In this document: in pieces, positions 8,935 through 18,704 of the stretch
How the letters are laid out: each line of letters starts with the position of its first letter
Position numbering within the stretch: the stretch's first letter is position 1
NCBI GenBank assembly: GCA_903877135.1
Contig: CAIRCN010000020.1
Span: 62,001 to 126,000 of the forward strand
Length of the DNA stretch: 64,000 nucleotides
Direction: 5' to 3'
From: an uncultured Opitutia bacterium
GTDB lineage: Bacteria > Verrucomicrobiota > Verrucomicrobiia > Opitutales > Opitutaceae
Notes under the pieces: generated by a model
Databases searched by the model: none
The model's input: only the letters and a program-made list of their open reading frames with translations
What the model was told of the DNA's origin: nothing
Program-made: the position numbers and the translations under genes

Positions 8935-9435
8935 ATGTCCAACCCGTGCGTTTTCTCCCCTGATCGGCACCACCGCTATTCGCTCATCCACCGCTGGGAC
9001 GAACTGTTGAACCCCGACCACGGCATCGCGTGGATTTGCCTGAACCCCAGCACCGCCGACGAAAACCAGCTCGACCCCACGCTCCGCCGCATCCGCGCGT
9101 TCTCGATCGCGTGGGGCTATTCGCACTTCGTCATGCTGAACGCCTTCGCCTTTCGCGCGACCGATCCCGCCGACATGAAGGCCTCCTCCGACCCCGTCGG
9201 CCCCGACAACGACCGCTGGATCGCCCATTGGGCGGCGCGCACCGATCGTGTGATGCTCGGCTGGGGCGAGCACGGCGCGCACCTCGACCGCCACGCCCAG
9301 GTGCTCGCGCTCCTCGACCCCGCCAAGACCTACTGCCTCGGCCGCAACGCCAGCGGCCAGCCCAAGCACCCGCTTTACGTCGCCGGCGCGACAAAACCCA
9401 TTCCTTTCTTTCCTGCCGACAACAACACCCCATGA
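8935..9435 (+). CDS. DUF1643 domain-containing protein
   Basis: The 166-residue product matches DUF1643 through the blocks WICLNPSTADENQLDPTLRR, WGYSHFVMLNAFAFRATDP and MLGWGEHG, followed by a nucleotide-like C-terminal YCLGRNASGQPKHPLY segment. The family is common in bacteria and phages and has no established biochemical role. ATG 8935 gives the expected N-terminus (SNPCVFSPDRHHRYSL); a GTG at 8911 overlapping the rlmN stop would add eight residues. The stop codon overlaps the ATG of the rhomboid gene as ATGA (9432-9435), so the two are probably translationally coupled. Confidence 0.88.
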   Translation: MSNPCVFSPDRHHRYSLIHRWDELLNPDHGIAWICLNPSTADENQLDPTLRRIRAFSIAWGYSHFVMLNAFAFRATDPADMKASSDPVGPDNDRWIAHWAARTDRVMLGWGEHGAHLDRHAQVLALLDPAKTYCLGRNASGQPKHPLYVAGATKPIPFFPADNNTP

Positions 9436-10916
9436 AATCCGCCGACCCCAACTCACCTCCACCCTCGCGGTCATTCATGGTCCACTTCGACGCTCTCAAG
9501 CTTTCATTTCACAACCTCGAGTTGAAGGGCGACGGGCAACTCGTCATGCAATCGGGCGAGGCGCTCTTTCAATTTACGGGCAAGAGCCGGATTTTGTTCT
9601 CACAGAAGGAAAAATCGCTCGCCTTCACACCCATCGACATCTGGAACGCCGTGCAGAACGGCGCGCGCCTCTCCTTCTCGACCGGCCTCGGTAATTGCGG
9701 CAAGCAGGGCAAGCGCTTCGAATTCTTGTGCGCGAACGACGCGGAGGCTGCTGAAATTTTCGCGCTCCTCCCGACGCGCGTGGACAGCGAGTTCACCGCC
9801 GAGCAGGATTTCGTCACCCGCCTGCGGCAGCTCCCCGGCTCTGCGTCGCCGCTGACTTCAGTGACCGGCCTCATTGTCGCCACCAACGTCATCGTGTTTG
9901 CCGTGATGGCCGGTTTTTTCGACGCCGGCTGGATTGAGGTGAACAGCATGACCGCCTACATCCGCCTGGGCGCAAACAACGGCGCCGCCACCACCGACGG
10001 CGAGTGGTGGCGCCTGCTCACGAGTGCATTCATGCATTTCGGCCTGCTCCACCTCGCGCTCAACATGTGGGCGCTGGTCAACGTGGGCGGACTGCTGGAA
10101 CGGCTCCTCGGCCGCTCGGTGTTCCTCTTTCTTTACCTCGCGTGCGGCATCGGCGGCAGTCTGGCGAGCATCGGCTGGCACGGCGACAAGATGTGGAGTG
10201 CCGGCGCGTCTGGCGCCGTTTTTGGGATTTGTGGCGGTTTGCTCGGCTATTCTCTGCGTCTGAGGCAAGTCATGCCGCGCGCCGTCTGGAAACCGCTACA
10301 AACCAGCGCGCTCACCTTCGCCGGCTACAATCTTCTCTATGGCCTCGCAAATCCCGGCATCGACAACGCCGCGCACATCGGCGGCCTGCTCACGGGCGTT
10401 ACCCTCGGCTGGCTGATCGCCGTGCCCGTCGACCTTGAGCGGCGGCCCGCTCTCATCCGCAAGAACCTGCGCCTAGGTCTGGCCGTCGCTGCGGTCGGCA
10501 TCGCCCTCGGCGTGACCGCCACGCCACGGTTTGATTACCGGGTGCAGGAGGAAATCGAGTGGGAGGGCGTCGTCAAAGGTTACGGGGAAAAAGAGACCGC
10601 TCTGATCCAACACGACCAGGAGGCGCGGAAACTGGCTTGGAAAGACGACGCCAGCCGCGCCAAATATGTGAAGTGGCTGGGCGACGAGATGATGCCATTT
10701 TGGGATTCGTGGGCCAGCCGACTCGCCGGCCTTCATTACACGCCGGACCGCCGGACCGAACGTCGGCGCGTGGTGTTGCTCCAATATTTTCACGTCCAAT
10801 CCGATGCGATCCGCCACCTTCGCGCCGGCGTGGAGAAAGATGATCCGGAGGAAATCAAGATCTACAACTCGCTCAGTAAACAAGCCGGCCAACTTATCCG
10901 CTCACTCTCACCTTGA
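9432..10916 (+). CDS. rhomboid-family intramembrane serine protease
   Basis: The 494-residue protein has a soluble N-terminal region (about 1-140) and then a rhomboid core with several membrane helices. The catalytic pair is present: S260 in the GASG motif (WSAGASGAVFGICGG) and H315 in DNAAHIGGLL; the HxxxN element is H207/N211 in LLHLALNMWAL. A C-terminal soluble region of about 150 residues follows. It should cleave transmembrane substrates in the inner membrane. The N-terminal domain may be a small PH-like or SH3-like platform but is not recognised with certainty. The start overlaps the preceding DUF1643 stop as ATGA. Confidence 0.93.
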   Translation: MKSADPNSPPPSRSFMVHFDALKLSFHNLELKGDGQLVMQSGEALFQFTGKSRILFSQKEKSLAFTPIDIWNAVQNGARLSFSTGLGNCGKQGKRFEFLCANDAEAAEIFALLPTRVDSEFTAEQDFVTRLRQLPGSASPLTSVTGLIVATNVIVFAVMAGFFDAGWIEVNSMTAYIRLGANNGAATTDGEWWRLLTSAFMHFGLLHLALNMWALVNVGGLLERLLGRSVFLFLYLACGIGGSLASIGWHGDKMWSAGASGAVFGICGGLLGYSLRLRQVMPRAVWKPLQTSALTFAGYNLLYGLANPGIDNAAHIGGLLTGVTLGWLIAVPVDLERRPALIRKNLRLGLAVAAVGIALGVTATPRFDYRVQEEIEWEGVVKGYGEKETALIQHDQEARKLAWKDDASRAKYVKWLGDEMMPFWDSWASRLAGLHYTPDRRTERRRVVLLQYFHVQSDAIRHLRAGVEKDDPEEIKIYNSLSKQAGQLIRSLSP

Positions 10917-11038
10917 GAGAAATGGCATCGGTGGCGCACACCTTTCCGGAAACTTTGTCCCGCAACCCCCGTCCTAACCGGTGACAACTCCGTAACGCAC
11001 CGCCTTGTGATCTCCTCCACTGCCTGCTTCCTGGTGCC

Positions 11039-12676
11039 ATGATCCAGCGGCGTCTTTCCCTCTTTCTCCTGCTCGCCTGCGTGCTCGCGGCATTGCTGCT
11101 CATGCGAGTTCGGCAGGACCACACGCCCATTTCCGCACCCTTGCCTGCCGGGCCAATCGTATACCGTGATACCGCTCAAGCGCCAACTTCGCCCGACGCA
11201 GATTCGCGCGCCCGCGCCGATGCCACCCGCCAGCTCCGGCCCAATCTCAAACGCCTCCTCGGCCGCCGCGACGCCCGCCCACGTGAAGCCGTGCTCACTT
11301 TCAAGGACGACGAAGCTTACCGTCGTTTTCTCGACCGCGCGCAAAAACTCGGCCTCACCGTCCACGGTCAGCTCGACGCCCTGCGCACCATCCGCATCAG
11401 CTACGCCTCGCTCGCCGCGCTGGAAAACGACCTGCTCCAGAACGGCATCGATTACGCCGACGTCACAGCGAATTTCTATGTGCACATCCCCGAGCCGCCC
11501 GCGAAGGCCGACCGCGCCGCCGCCAACGAAGTGCCGCTGCGCAACAACACCCTCGCCTTCCTCGGCGCAACTGGCGACCGCAGCACCTGGGGCCGCGGCA
11601 CCACCATTGCCGTCCTCGACAGCGGCGTCGCGCCCGATCCCACCTTCGGCGCGGGCCGCGTCCAATACCTCAACGTCGGCGCCGGCACGCTCCCCGGTAG
11701 CGGCCCCGAGGATGGCCACGGCACCGCTGTCGCCTCGCTCGCCGCCGGCCTCGCGGCCGATGCGCCCGGCGTCGCGCCCGCCGCCTCGGTCCTCAGTATC
11801 CGCGTTACCGGCACCGATGGAACAGGCGACATTTTTACCGTAGCGCAGGCCATCCTCGCCGCGGTCGATGCCGGCGCGCCGCTCATCAATATCAGCCTCG
11901 GCGGCTACCAGACTACGGCGTTGCTCGACGCCGCCATTGGCTACGCCACCTCCCGCGGCGCGCTCATCGTCGCCGCCGCCGGCAACGATCAGGCCACGCA
12001 GCTCACTTGGCCCGCCGCCGACCCGCGCGTCATCTCCGTCGGTGCCGTCGATGCCACCGGCCAGCAAGTGACGTTCTCCAACTCCGGCCCGCAGCTCCAG
12101 ATCACCGCGCCCGGCTACGGCGTGCAGACCGCATGGCTCGACAGCCAGCGCGTTTACGTCGACGGCACCTCCGCCAGTGCGCCGCTCGTCGCCGGCGCCA
12201 TCGCCGCCGTGATGTCGCAAAACCCCGGCTTCACCGCCGCGCAGGCCTGGGCCGTCGTGCAGCAAACCGTGAGCGATGCCGGTACGCCGGGGCCTGACCC
12301 CGATTACGGCAAAGGCATCCTCAACCTCGACTGGGCGCTGAACTACAACAACCCCGCGCACATCGACCCCGCCGTTTCCGCCCTCTACTACGATAGCGCC
12401 AACAGCCAGATGGAGTTCATCGTGCAAAACCGCAGCATGCAGACCGTCAGCGGACTCCGCCTCGACGTGGACACCAGCGGTTTCACGACGCCCTACCAAC
12501 TGCCCGACATCGCCGCCGGAGCGAGCTACGTCGTCAAAGTCCCCGTTGACCAGAAAACTCTCTCCGCCGCCGGCTCGCTGATTTTTACCGCCGACTTGGT
12601 GACGCCCTTCGGCCTGCTCGACGCCGTTCCCGCCAACAACCACCGCACCAGCCGGCTCATGGCACCGGGTCCATAA
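11039..12676 (+). CDS. S8 family (subtilisin-like) serine peptidase
   Basis: The 545-residue protein has an N-terminal signal or anchor (LFLLLACVLAALLLM), a prodomain-like region (about 60-150), and a subtilase catalytic domain (about 170-450). The triad is complete: D194 in AVLDSG, H227 in DGHGTAVASL, S378 in DGTSASAPLVAGAI; the oxyanion Asn is N316 in AAAGND. A C-terminal beta-rich domain (about 455-545) resembles CARDB-type modules. It should be an exported protease. It is followed immediately by a short inverted repeat and then converges with the MFS gene. Confidence 0.94.
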   Translation: MIQRRLSLFLLLACVLAALLLMRVRQDHTPISAPLPAGPIVYRDTAQAPTSPDADSRARADATRQLRPNLKRLLGRRDARPREAVLTFKDDEAYRRFLDRAQKLGLTVHGQLDALRTIRISYASLAALENDLLQNGIDYADVTANFYVHIPEPPAKADRAAANEVPLRNNTLAFLGATGDRSTWGRGTTIAVLDSGVAPDPTFGAGRVQYLNVGAGTLPGSGPEDGHGTAVASLAAGLAADAPGVAPAASVLSIRVTGTDGTGDIFTVAQAILAAVDAGAPLINISLGGYQTTALLDAAIGYATSRGALIVAAAGNDQATQLTWPAADPRVISVGAVDATGQQVTFSNSGPQLQITAPGYGVQTAWLDSQRVYVDGTSASAPLVAGAIAAVMSQNPGFTAAQAWAVVQQTVSDAGTPGPDPDYGKGILNLDWALNYNNPAHIDPAVSALYYDSANSQMEFIVQNRSMQTVSGLRLDVDTSGFTTPYQLPDIAAGASYVVKVPVDQKTLSAAGSLIFTADLVTPFGLLDAVPANNHRTSRLMAPGP

Positions 12677-12677
12677 T

Positions 12678-12704
12678 GTAGGGCGGGGCCAAACCCCGAC
12701 CTAC
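12678..12704. repeat. short inverted repeat / bidirectional terminator
   Basis: Arms GTAGGGCGGGG (12678-12688) and CCCCGACCTAC (12694-12704) pair over 11 bases with one mismatch around a five-base loop. It sits between the convergent subtilase and MFS genes and overlaps the MFS stop codon. Its structure (about 11-20 bp arms differing at one base) resembles the two inverted repeats found inside TIR genes in this window, although the sequence is different. Confidence 0.6.
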
Positions 12705-14155
12705 GTCGCCACCGTAGGCGCGACGTTCTCATGAGCGCCCTTGGTCAGCCATTTTTCTAGGAACGCGGCGACAATGCAGCCCGCCAGCGCGATGCAGCCC
12801 AGCACCAGCCACATGGCCTCCGGGCGTTGCCAGTAGCCGAGTTCGTGCTTGATCATCGCCTGTTGCAGCGGCTTGGCGACGCCGTGGATCGTCACCTTTT
12901 CGGGTGACCAGTGTTCGAGCAGGTGCCCGGAGAAGGCGCTGACGAGCGTCTTGGCCAAAAACCACGGGATCAGCGACAGGCCAAGATAGGTGCCTTCCTG
13001 GCCTTTCGGCGCGATCGTGGCGGTGTATTCGTAGAGCTTGGGCGACCAGATTACTTCGCCAATCGTGAGCAGAATCATGCAAAGGAGCGCCATCACGTAA
13101 TGTGCCTCGCCGATGGGCATCCCGTAAATCGTCCACGGCAGCGCCATCGGCAACAAGGAGATTGACGAGATCATCGCCCCGTAAACCAGCATCCGAAACA
13201 CGCTGAACTTGTTCGCAAACGGAATGAACAGGACGAGGCCGATCACGATGCCGATCGGGTTGATGGCATTGAGCGTGCCAAAGGCCGCATCGGGCCCGAT
13301 CGTGCGCAGCCAGTATTTCGGCATCAGCAGGTAAAGATAGACGAACACCGCCCGCACGCCGACAATCAGGCCGATCAGGACGAGCAACCGCCAGAGCGCC
13401 GGCTCGCGGATCATCTCGCGCCAGATCTGCAGTGGATTCTTGCGCGCGACCTTTTTTTCCTCGGTCTGGGCCTCCGGTGGATCGTTGGGATCGACCAGTT
13501 GCTCCTCGTTTTTGATCATCAGCTTTCCGACGATCAGGCAGAGCACCGCGGTGACCACGCCCATGGTGAAGATGTGGACGTTCGGCAGGTGCAGGAGCTT
13601 GCGGACGATGTCGATCGAAAAGCCCGCGGCGGCCGCCCCTATGTTCATGAAGAGATACCACAGGCTGAAACCGGCGCTGCGTGAACGCCGCGTCGTGAAA
13701 CGGTTTGTCGCCGATTGGAAAATCGTCTGCAGGCCGGCCATGAACGGCGCCATGAGGAAGAATAGCACACCGGCGATTAGGCCGCGGTGCGGCAGCGAGG
13801 GGGTCAGCCCGACCCACACCATCGCGAGGCGCAAAATAAGTTGTCCGCCCAGAGTGATGTTCAGCGATCGCCGGATGCCCAGCCAGTCGGTGGTCATGCC
13901 CGAAAAAAGCAGCATCAGCGACGTGGCCGACGTGAACGCCGTGATCACGTAGCCGGCCGAGCGGTCGCTCAGGCCGAGATCATCGGAAAGGAAAACGGCC
14001 GCAATCGTCAGCAGCGCGAAATACGCGGTGCAGTCCAGAAAGTTCACGATCTGGATGCCCCAGTATTCTGCGCGCGTCTCCTTGAGCACGCCGAAATCTT
14101 TGAAATAGCCGATGATCATCTCGGCGGTGGATCGACGCGCGGGGGATTCGCTCAT
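12701..14155 (-). CDS. MFS/POT-like membrane transporter
   Basis: The 484-residue protein is strongly hydrophobic with about 12 predicted helices. The first half shows the MFS pattern SGMTTDWLGIRRSL (loop 2-3 type motif), and a long charged cytoplasmic loop (about residues 225-260) separates the halves. The later block IGEVIWSPKLYEYTATIAPKGQEGTYLG is similar to proton-dependent oligopeptide transporters. The N-terminus carries a soluble stretch of about 35 residues. It probably imports peptides or another organic solute, but the substrate is not deducible. It is divergent from the first beta-helix gene, with 136 bases between the two starts. Confidence 0.85.
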   Translation of the reverse strand: MSESPARRSTAEMIIGYFKDFGVLKETRAEYWGIQIVNFLDCTAYFALLTIAAVFLSDDLGLSDRSAGYVITAFTSATSLMLLFSGMTTDWLGIRRSLNITLGGQLILRLAMVWVGLTPSLPHRGLIAGVLFFLMAPFMAGLQTIFQSATNRFTTRRSRSAGFSLWYLFMNIGAAAAGFSIDIVRKLLHLPNVHIFTMGVVTAVLCLIVGKLMIKNEEQLVDPNDPPEAQTEEKKVARKNPLQIWREMIREPALWRLLVLIGLIVGVRAVFVYLYLLMPKYWLRTIGPDAAFGTLNAINPIGIVIGLVLFIPFANKFSVFRMLVYGAMISSISLLPMALPWTIYGMPIGEAHYVMALLCMILLTIGEVIWSPKLYEYTATIAPKGQEGTYLGLSLIPWFLAKTLVSAFSGHLLEHWSPEKVTIHGVAKPLQQAMIKHELGYWQRPEAMWLVLGCIALAGCIVAAFLEKWLTKGAHENVAPTVAT

Positions 14156-14291
14156 GGGAGGGAGAAGGGCATTGGGGGATGACGGGGAAGCGGGTGACTA
14201 TCTGAATCACACCGAAAAATGCGATGCCGATCTTGCCGTCATTTTCCTTTCGCCAGCGACACGACGCACCGTTTGGCTCCCCGCGCCTTCC

Positions 14292-16409
14292 ATGTCCACC
14301 TTCCACCTCTCGCCCCGCGGACGCGACTCGGCTCCCGGTTCCGCTCAACGCCCCTGGGCCACGCTCGCCGGCGCACGCGATAATCTCCGCCGCCTCCGCG
14401 CCACTGGCAAAATCACCGGCCCCGTCACCGTCCTCGTCCACGACGGCCGCTACACGCAGGCCGAGACCGCGGCGTTCAACCACACTGACTCGCACACTTG
14501 CTACGCCGCTGCGACCGGCGCGTCGCCCGTGTTCGATGGCGGCGAGCAACTCACCGGCTGGACCGTGGGCGTGCGCAATGGCCGCGCCGAGTGGACCCTT
14601 GACCTGCCCGACGTCGTGAAAGGCAAGCGCCACTTCCGCTCGCTCTTCGTCAACGGTCGCCGCGCCCCTCGCGCCCGCCTCCCCAAATTCACGCCCGACA
14701 CTGCGGGCGGACAAAACGTCTTCCGTATCGGCGAAATTCTCGAGCCGGAGAAAGTGGGCCTGACCGATGGACGCGACACCTTCAAACCCGCTCCCGGCGA
14801 CGTCGATCCCGTATGGACCTCGCTGCCCGACTCCGAGTTCGTGGTGATGCACTTTTGGGTCGAGGAACGGTTGCCCAAACCCGCGCTCAATCCACGCACC
14901 GGTTGGGTGAGCTTCGCCCGCCGCGCCCTGTTCAGCCTCTACGATTCGCACTCGAAACCCGACGGCACCCGCGACCACGCCCGCTATTACATCGACAACC
15001 TTTTCGAGGCGCTCACCGAGCCCGGCGAGTGGTATCTCAGCCGCGAGACCGGCCGGCTCTACTACCTGCCCCGTTCCGGCGAAACGCTGGAGAACACCAC
15101 CATCATCGCGCCACGCCTGCACACCTTCGTGCGAGCGGTCGGCACCGTGTTCGGTGAAGTTGGCGACCGCATCGATGTCAACGGCACGAGGCATGTCCGC
15201 GGCCTCGAGTTCTCCGGCCTCACCTTCCGCCACGCCGACTGGTATTCGCCGCTCGCCGAAAAATTCTTCCCCTCGCACGACTTGCTTGAAGGCCACGATC
15301 TCCCCATCGGCGGCAGCCCGCAGGCCGCCATCGCCGTGCCCGGCGCGCTGGTCTTCCGCGCTGCCCGCGACTGCCGCGTCACCGACTGCACCGTCGAGCA
15401 TGTCGGTCTCTACGCCCTTGAATTCGGCGCCGGCTGCCGCGACTGCGCCGCCGGCGGCAACACGCTCCGCGACCTCGGCGCCGGCGGCATCCGCGCCGGC
15501 GGCTCCGACCTCGACGGCTTCGCCGAACGCCACACCGGCAACCTCACCATCACCGACAACCACATCCACCACATCGGGCGCGTCTTTCACCAGGGCATCG
15601 GCGTGCTCCTCGGCAACGCCGCCGACTGTCTCGTCGCGCACAACCACATCCACGACACCTGCTACACCGGCATCTCCCTCGGCTGGACCTGGGGATACCG
15701 CGACACCATCGCCACCCACAATCGCGTCGAGTCCAACCTAATTCACGACATCGGCGCAGGCATCCTCAGCGACATGGGCGGCATCTACACGCTCGGCGTG
15801 CAGCCCGGCACCGTCATCCGCGGCAATCACCTCCACCACATCTGGTCGCACGACTACGGCGGGTGGGGCGTCTACCTCGACGAGGGCACTGCCCACGTCC
15901 TCGTCGAGCACAACCTCGTGCACGACACGAGGGACTCCGGTTTTCACATTCACTACGGCCGCGAAAACGTCGCCCGCTACAACATCTTCGCTCGCGGCAG
16001 GCGCGCCACCGTCGCCGTCGGCAAAATCGAACCCGGTCACTACGCCGCGAGTTTTTATAACAACATCCTCCTCGGCCCGAGCGAGTCGCTCTACCGCAGC
16101 GGCTATCAAGGCAACATCGCCGTCGGCGCCCTCGTCGCGAACGCGAACTGCTTCTGGTTCCCCGGCGGCAAGCTCCCCCCGAGCGTCAACCCCGAGAGCT
16201 ATCTCAAGGACAAGGGCACCCCGCATTTCCTCACTTTCGCCGCCTGGCAAAAAGCCGGCCACGACCAGCTCTCGCTCATTGCCGACCCAAAGATCACCGG
16301 AGGCAAAAAAACCTGGCGCCTCGCGAAAAACTCCCCCGCCCTAAAACTCGGCTTCAAGCCCTGGGACTGGTCGAAGTGTGGCGTGCGGCCGTCGAATCAG
16401 CACAGCTAA
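14292..16409 (+). CDS. right-handed parallel beta-helix protein, copy 1
   Basis: The 705-residue product begins with the pattern FHLSPRGRDSAPGSAQRPWATLAGARD, found in beta-helix proteins of the GH141/pectate-lyase-like group, followed by a beta-sandwich-like insertion and a parallel beta-helix with repeated turns such as NHIHDTCYTGISLG, NLIHDIGAGILSDMGGIYTLG and NHLHHIWSHDYGGWGVYLDEG. Enzymes of this type act on plant or algal polysaccharides, but no catalytic residue is assigned here. No signal peptide is visible, so it is probably cytoplasmic or the start is upstream. ATG 14292 is chosen because it starts the conserved N-terminus; the frame is open back to 14112, where it overlaps the divergent MFS gene. 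Confidence 0.85.
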   Translation: MSTFHLSPRGRDSAPGSAQRPWATLAGARDNLRRLRATGKITGPVTVLVHDGRYTQAETAAFNHTDSHTCYAAATGASPVFDGGEQLTGWTVGVRNGRAEWTLDLPDVVKGKRHFRSLFVNGRRAPRARLPKFTPDTAGGQNVFRIGEILEPEKVGLTDGRDTFKPAPGDVDPVWTSLPDSEFVVMHFWVEERLPKPALNPRTGWVSFARRALFSLYDSHSKPDGTRDHARYYIDNLFEALTEPGEWYLSRETGRLYYLPRSGETLENTTIIAPRLHTFVRAVGTVFGEVGDRIDVNGTRHVRGLEFSGLTFRHADWYSPLAEKFFPSHDLLEGHDLPIGGSPQAAIAVPGALVFRAARDCRVTDCTVEHVGLYALEFGAGCRDCAAGGNTLRDLGAGGIRAGGSDLDGFAERHTGNLTITDNHIHHIGRVFHQGIGVLLGNAADCLVAHNHIHDTCYTGISLGWTWGYRDTIATHNRVESNLIHDIGAGILSDMGGIYTLGVQPGTVIRGNHLHHIWSHDYGGWGVYLDEGTAHVLVEHNLVHDTRDSGFHIHYGRENVARYNIFARGRRATVAVGKIEPGHYAASFYNNILLGPSESLYRSGYQGNIAVGALVANANCFWFPGGKLPPSVNPESYLKDKGTPHFLTFAAWQKAGHDQLSLIADPKITGGKKTWRLAKNSPALKLGFKPWDWSKCGVRPSNQHS

Positions 16410-16422
16410 AATTCCTGTTTCC

Positions 16423-18525
16423 ATGCACACATTCCACCTCTCGCCCCGTGGACTCGATTCGGCTCCCGGTTCTGCCCAACGCCCCTGGGCCACGCTCGCC
16501 GGTGCCCGCGACAACCTCTGCGCCCTCCGCAAGGCCGGCAAGGTCACCGACCCCGTCACCGTCCTCGTGCACGACGGCCGCTTTGCGCTGAAGGAGACCG
16601 TCAACTTCGGCCCGGAGGATTCGCACACCCGCTACATCGCCGCGCCGCGCGCCCGGCCCGTCTTCGACGGCGGCGAGCTGCTCACCGGCTGGCAGGTCGG
16701 CGAGCGCAACGGCCGCGCTGAGTGGACGCTCGATCTGCCCGAGGTCGCCTCCGGCAAGTGGTTTTTCCGCTCGCTCTTTGTCAACGGCCTCCGCGCCCCG
16801 CGTGCGCGCCTGCCGAAATTCTCCCCCGACACCCAGGGCGCGAAGAACGTGTTTCGCATCGGCGAAATTCTGCACCCCGAGCAGACCGACCTCTTCGCCG
16901 GCAACGACACGTTCAAACCCGTGCCGGGCCAGGTGCAAAACTGGGCCTCGCTGCCAGACGCCGAGTGCGTGCTGCTGCATTACTGGATCGAGGAGCGCCT
17001 GCCTCGCCCCGCGCTCAATCCGCGCACCGGCTGGCTCAGCTTCGCGCGCAAATCCGCGTTCTGCCTCTTCGAGGCCTACGAAAACGCCTTCGGCAAACGC
17101 GACCTCGCCCGCTACTACCTCGACAACCTCTTCGAGGCGCTCACCGAGCCCGGTGAATGGTATCTCAACCGCGAGACGGGCCGGCTGCATTACCTGCCCC
17201 GGCCCGGTGAGACGCCCGCCAACACCGCGGTCAGCGCGCCGCTGCTTTTCGCCTTTGTCCGCGCCAGCGGCCGGTTCTTCAACGACACGATCAACCCCGT
17301 CGACGCCAACGCCACCGTGCACGTCCGCGGGCTCGAGTTCAGCGGGCTGACCTTTCGCCACGCCGACTGGTTCTCGCCACTCGCGCAGTTGCCGCCCTTC
17401 CACCGCAAGCCCTACGGCGAGGACACGCCCATCGGCGGCAGCGTGCAGGCCGCCCACATGGTGCCAGGCGCCATCACGATCCGCGCGGCACGCGACTGTG
17501 CGGTGCGCGACTGCACCATCGAGCACGCCGGACTCTACGGCCTAGAGTTTGACGAGGGCTGCCGCGATTGCGCGGCCGTTGGCAACCACTTGCACGACCT
17601 CGGTGCCGGCGGCATCCGTGGCGGCGGCACCGACCTCGACGGCCATCTCGACGGTCGCACCGGCCATCTCACGATCTCCGACAACACCATCCACCACATC
17701 GGGCGGATTTTTCACCAAGGCGTCGGCGTGTTTCTCGGCCACGCGTTCGACTGCGTGGTGGCGCACAACCACATCCACGACGCCTGCTACACCGGCATCT
17801 CCACCGGCTGGACCTGGGGGTTCCGCGAGACGCCGTCGCGCAACAACCGCATCGAGCACAATCTCATTCACGATATCGGCGCCGGCATCCTGAGCGACAT
17901 GGGCGGCATCTACACGCTCGGCGTCCAGCCCGGCACCGTCCTCCGCGGCAACCACCTCCATCACATCTGGTCGCAGGCCTACGGCGGCTGGGGCATCTAC
18001 CTCGACGAGGGCACGGCGCACCTGATCGTCGAGCACAACCTCGTGCATGACACCAAGGACGCGCCATTCAACATTCACTACGCCCGCGAAAACGTCGTCC
18101 GCCACAACATCTTCGCCCGTGGCCAGCACGCCCTCGCCTCCGTCTATCGCATCGAGCCGGGCAGCATGAGCGCCACGTTCCTCAACAACATTCTCGTCGG
18201 CCCCAGCGGAAAACTCTTTTCCGGCGGCTACAAGGGCGACATCTCACGCGGCGCGCTCGAGTCCAATGCCAACTGCTTCTGGTTTCCCGACGGCAAGTTC
18301 GCCCCAAGCGGTCATCCCGACACGCGCACCGACGTGCCCCACAATATCAGCTATGCGGCGTGGCGCCGCACCGGTCACGACGCTCTCTCGATCGTCGCCG
18401 ACCCGAAGCTCACCGAGGGCCGGAAAACATGGCGGCTCGCGCCCAACTCGCCAGCGCTGAAGCTCGGCTTCAAGCCGTGGGACTGGTCGAAGTGCGGTCC
18501 GCGGCCACCGGCTAAGCGCGGTTAA
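16423..18525 (+). CDS. right-handed parallel beta-helix protein, copy 2
   Basis: The 700-residue product is a full-length paralogue of the preceding gene, 13 bases downstream. The two share the N-terminal MxTFHLSPRG block, the RSLFVNG.RAPRARLPKF block, the ALNPRTGW block, the beta-helix turns and the C-terminal PALKLGFKPWDWSKCG. They diverge in the middle (residues about 340-380), where each has a different loop. The pair clearly arose by tandem duplication and is probably cotranscribed, ending at the terminator at 18658. The same GH141-like carbohydrate role is suggested, with related but possibly different substrates. No signal peptide is seen. Confidence 0.85.
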   Translation: MHTFHLSPRGLDSAPGSAQRPWATLAGARDNLCALRKAGKVTDPVTVLVHDGRFALKETVNFGPEDSHTRYIAAPRARPVFDGGELLTGWQVGERNGRAEWTLDLPEVASGKWFFRSLFVNGLRAPRARLPKFSPDTQGAKNVFRIGEILHPEQTDLFAGNDTFKPVPGQVQNWASLPDAECVLLHYWIEERLPRPALNPRTGWLSFARKSAFCLFEAYENAFGKRDLARYYLDNLFEALTEPGEWYLNRETGRLHYLPRPGETPANTAVSAPLLFAFVRASGRFFNDTINPVDANATVHVRGLEFSGLTFRHADWFSPLAQLPPFHRKPYGEDTPIGGSVQAAHMVPGAITIRAARDCAVRDCTIEHAGLYGLEFDEGCRDCAAVGNHLHDLGAGGIRGGGTDLDGHLDGRTGHLTISDNTIHHIGRIFHQGVGVFLGHAFDCVVAHNHIHDACYTGISTGWTWGFRETPSRNNRIEHNLIHDIGAGILSDMGGIYTLGVQPGTVLRGNHLHHIWSQAYGGWGIYLDEGTAHLIVEHNLVHDTKDAPFNIHYARENVVRHNIFARGQHALASVYRIEPGSMSATFLNNILVGPSGKLFSGGYKGDISRGALESNANCFWFPDGKFAPSGHPDTRTDVPHNISYAAWRRTGHDALSIVADPKLTEGRKTWRLAPNSPALKLGFKPWDWSKCGPRPPAKRG

Positions 18526-18657
18526 CGCAGGCCAGCAAACTTGCTCGCGCTTTCGAACTGCCTGCACAGGACGTCTGTCTTGCAGACGCCGACGTTCGCC
18601 CGCGCCTCTCTGCATTGGAAGCGGCCGCTGACACCAAACCGGTTCCGTCACAAGCCC

Positions 18658-18686
18658 AGCGCAGGACTTGCCCTGCGCTTTTTTAT
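18658..18686 (+). terminator. intrinsic terminator between beta-helix pair and fabF
   Basis: The stem AGCGCAGG (18658-18665) pairs with CCTGCGCT (18672-18679) and is followed by a run of six T. A second small hairpin (CGTCTG/CAGACG, 18572-18588) lies upstream in the same 179-base gap. The terminator ends only 19 bases before the fabF start, so the fabF promoter must lie upstream of or within it, or transcription reads through. Confidence 0.75.
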
Positions 18687-18704
18687 CCTTTCCCTTTTTC
18701 CGGC

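Noticed and set aside
13980-15719. Minus-strand frame of 579 codons over the MFS start and beta-helix gene
   Set aside because: It has low-complexity Ala/Gly/Val composition and no motif; both real genes are well supported.
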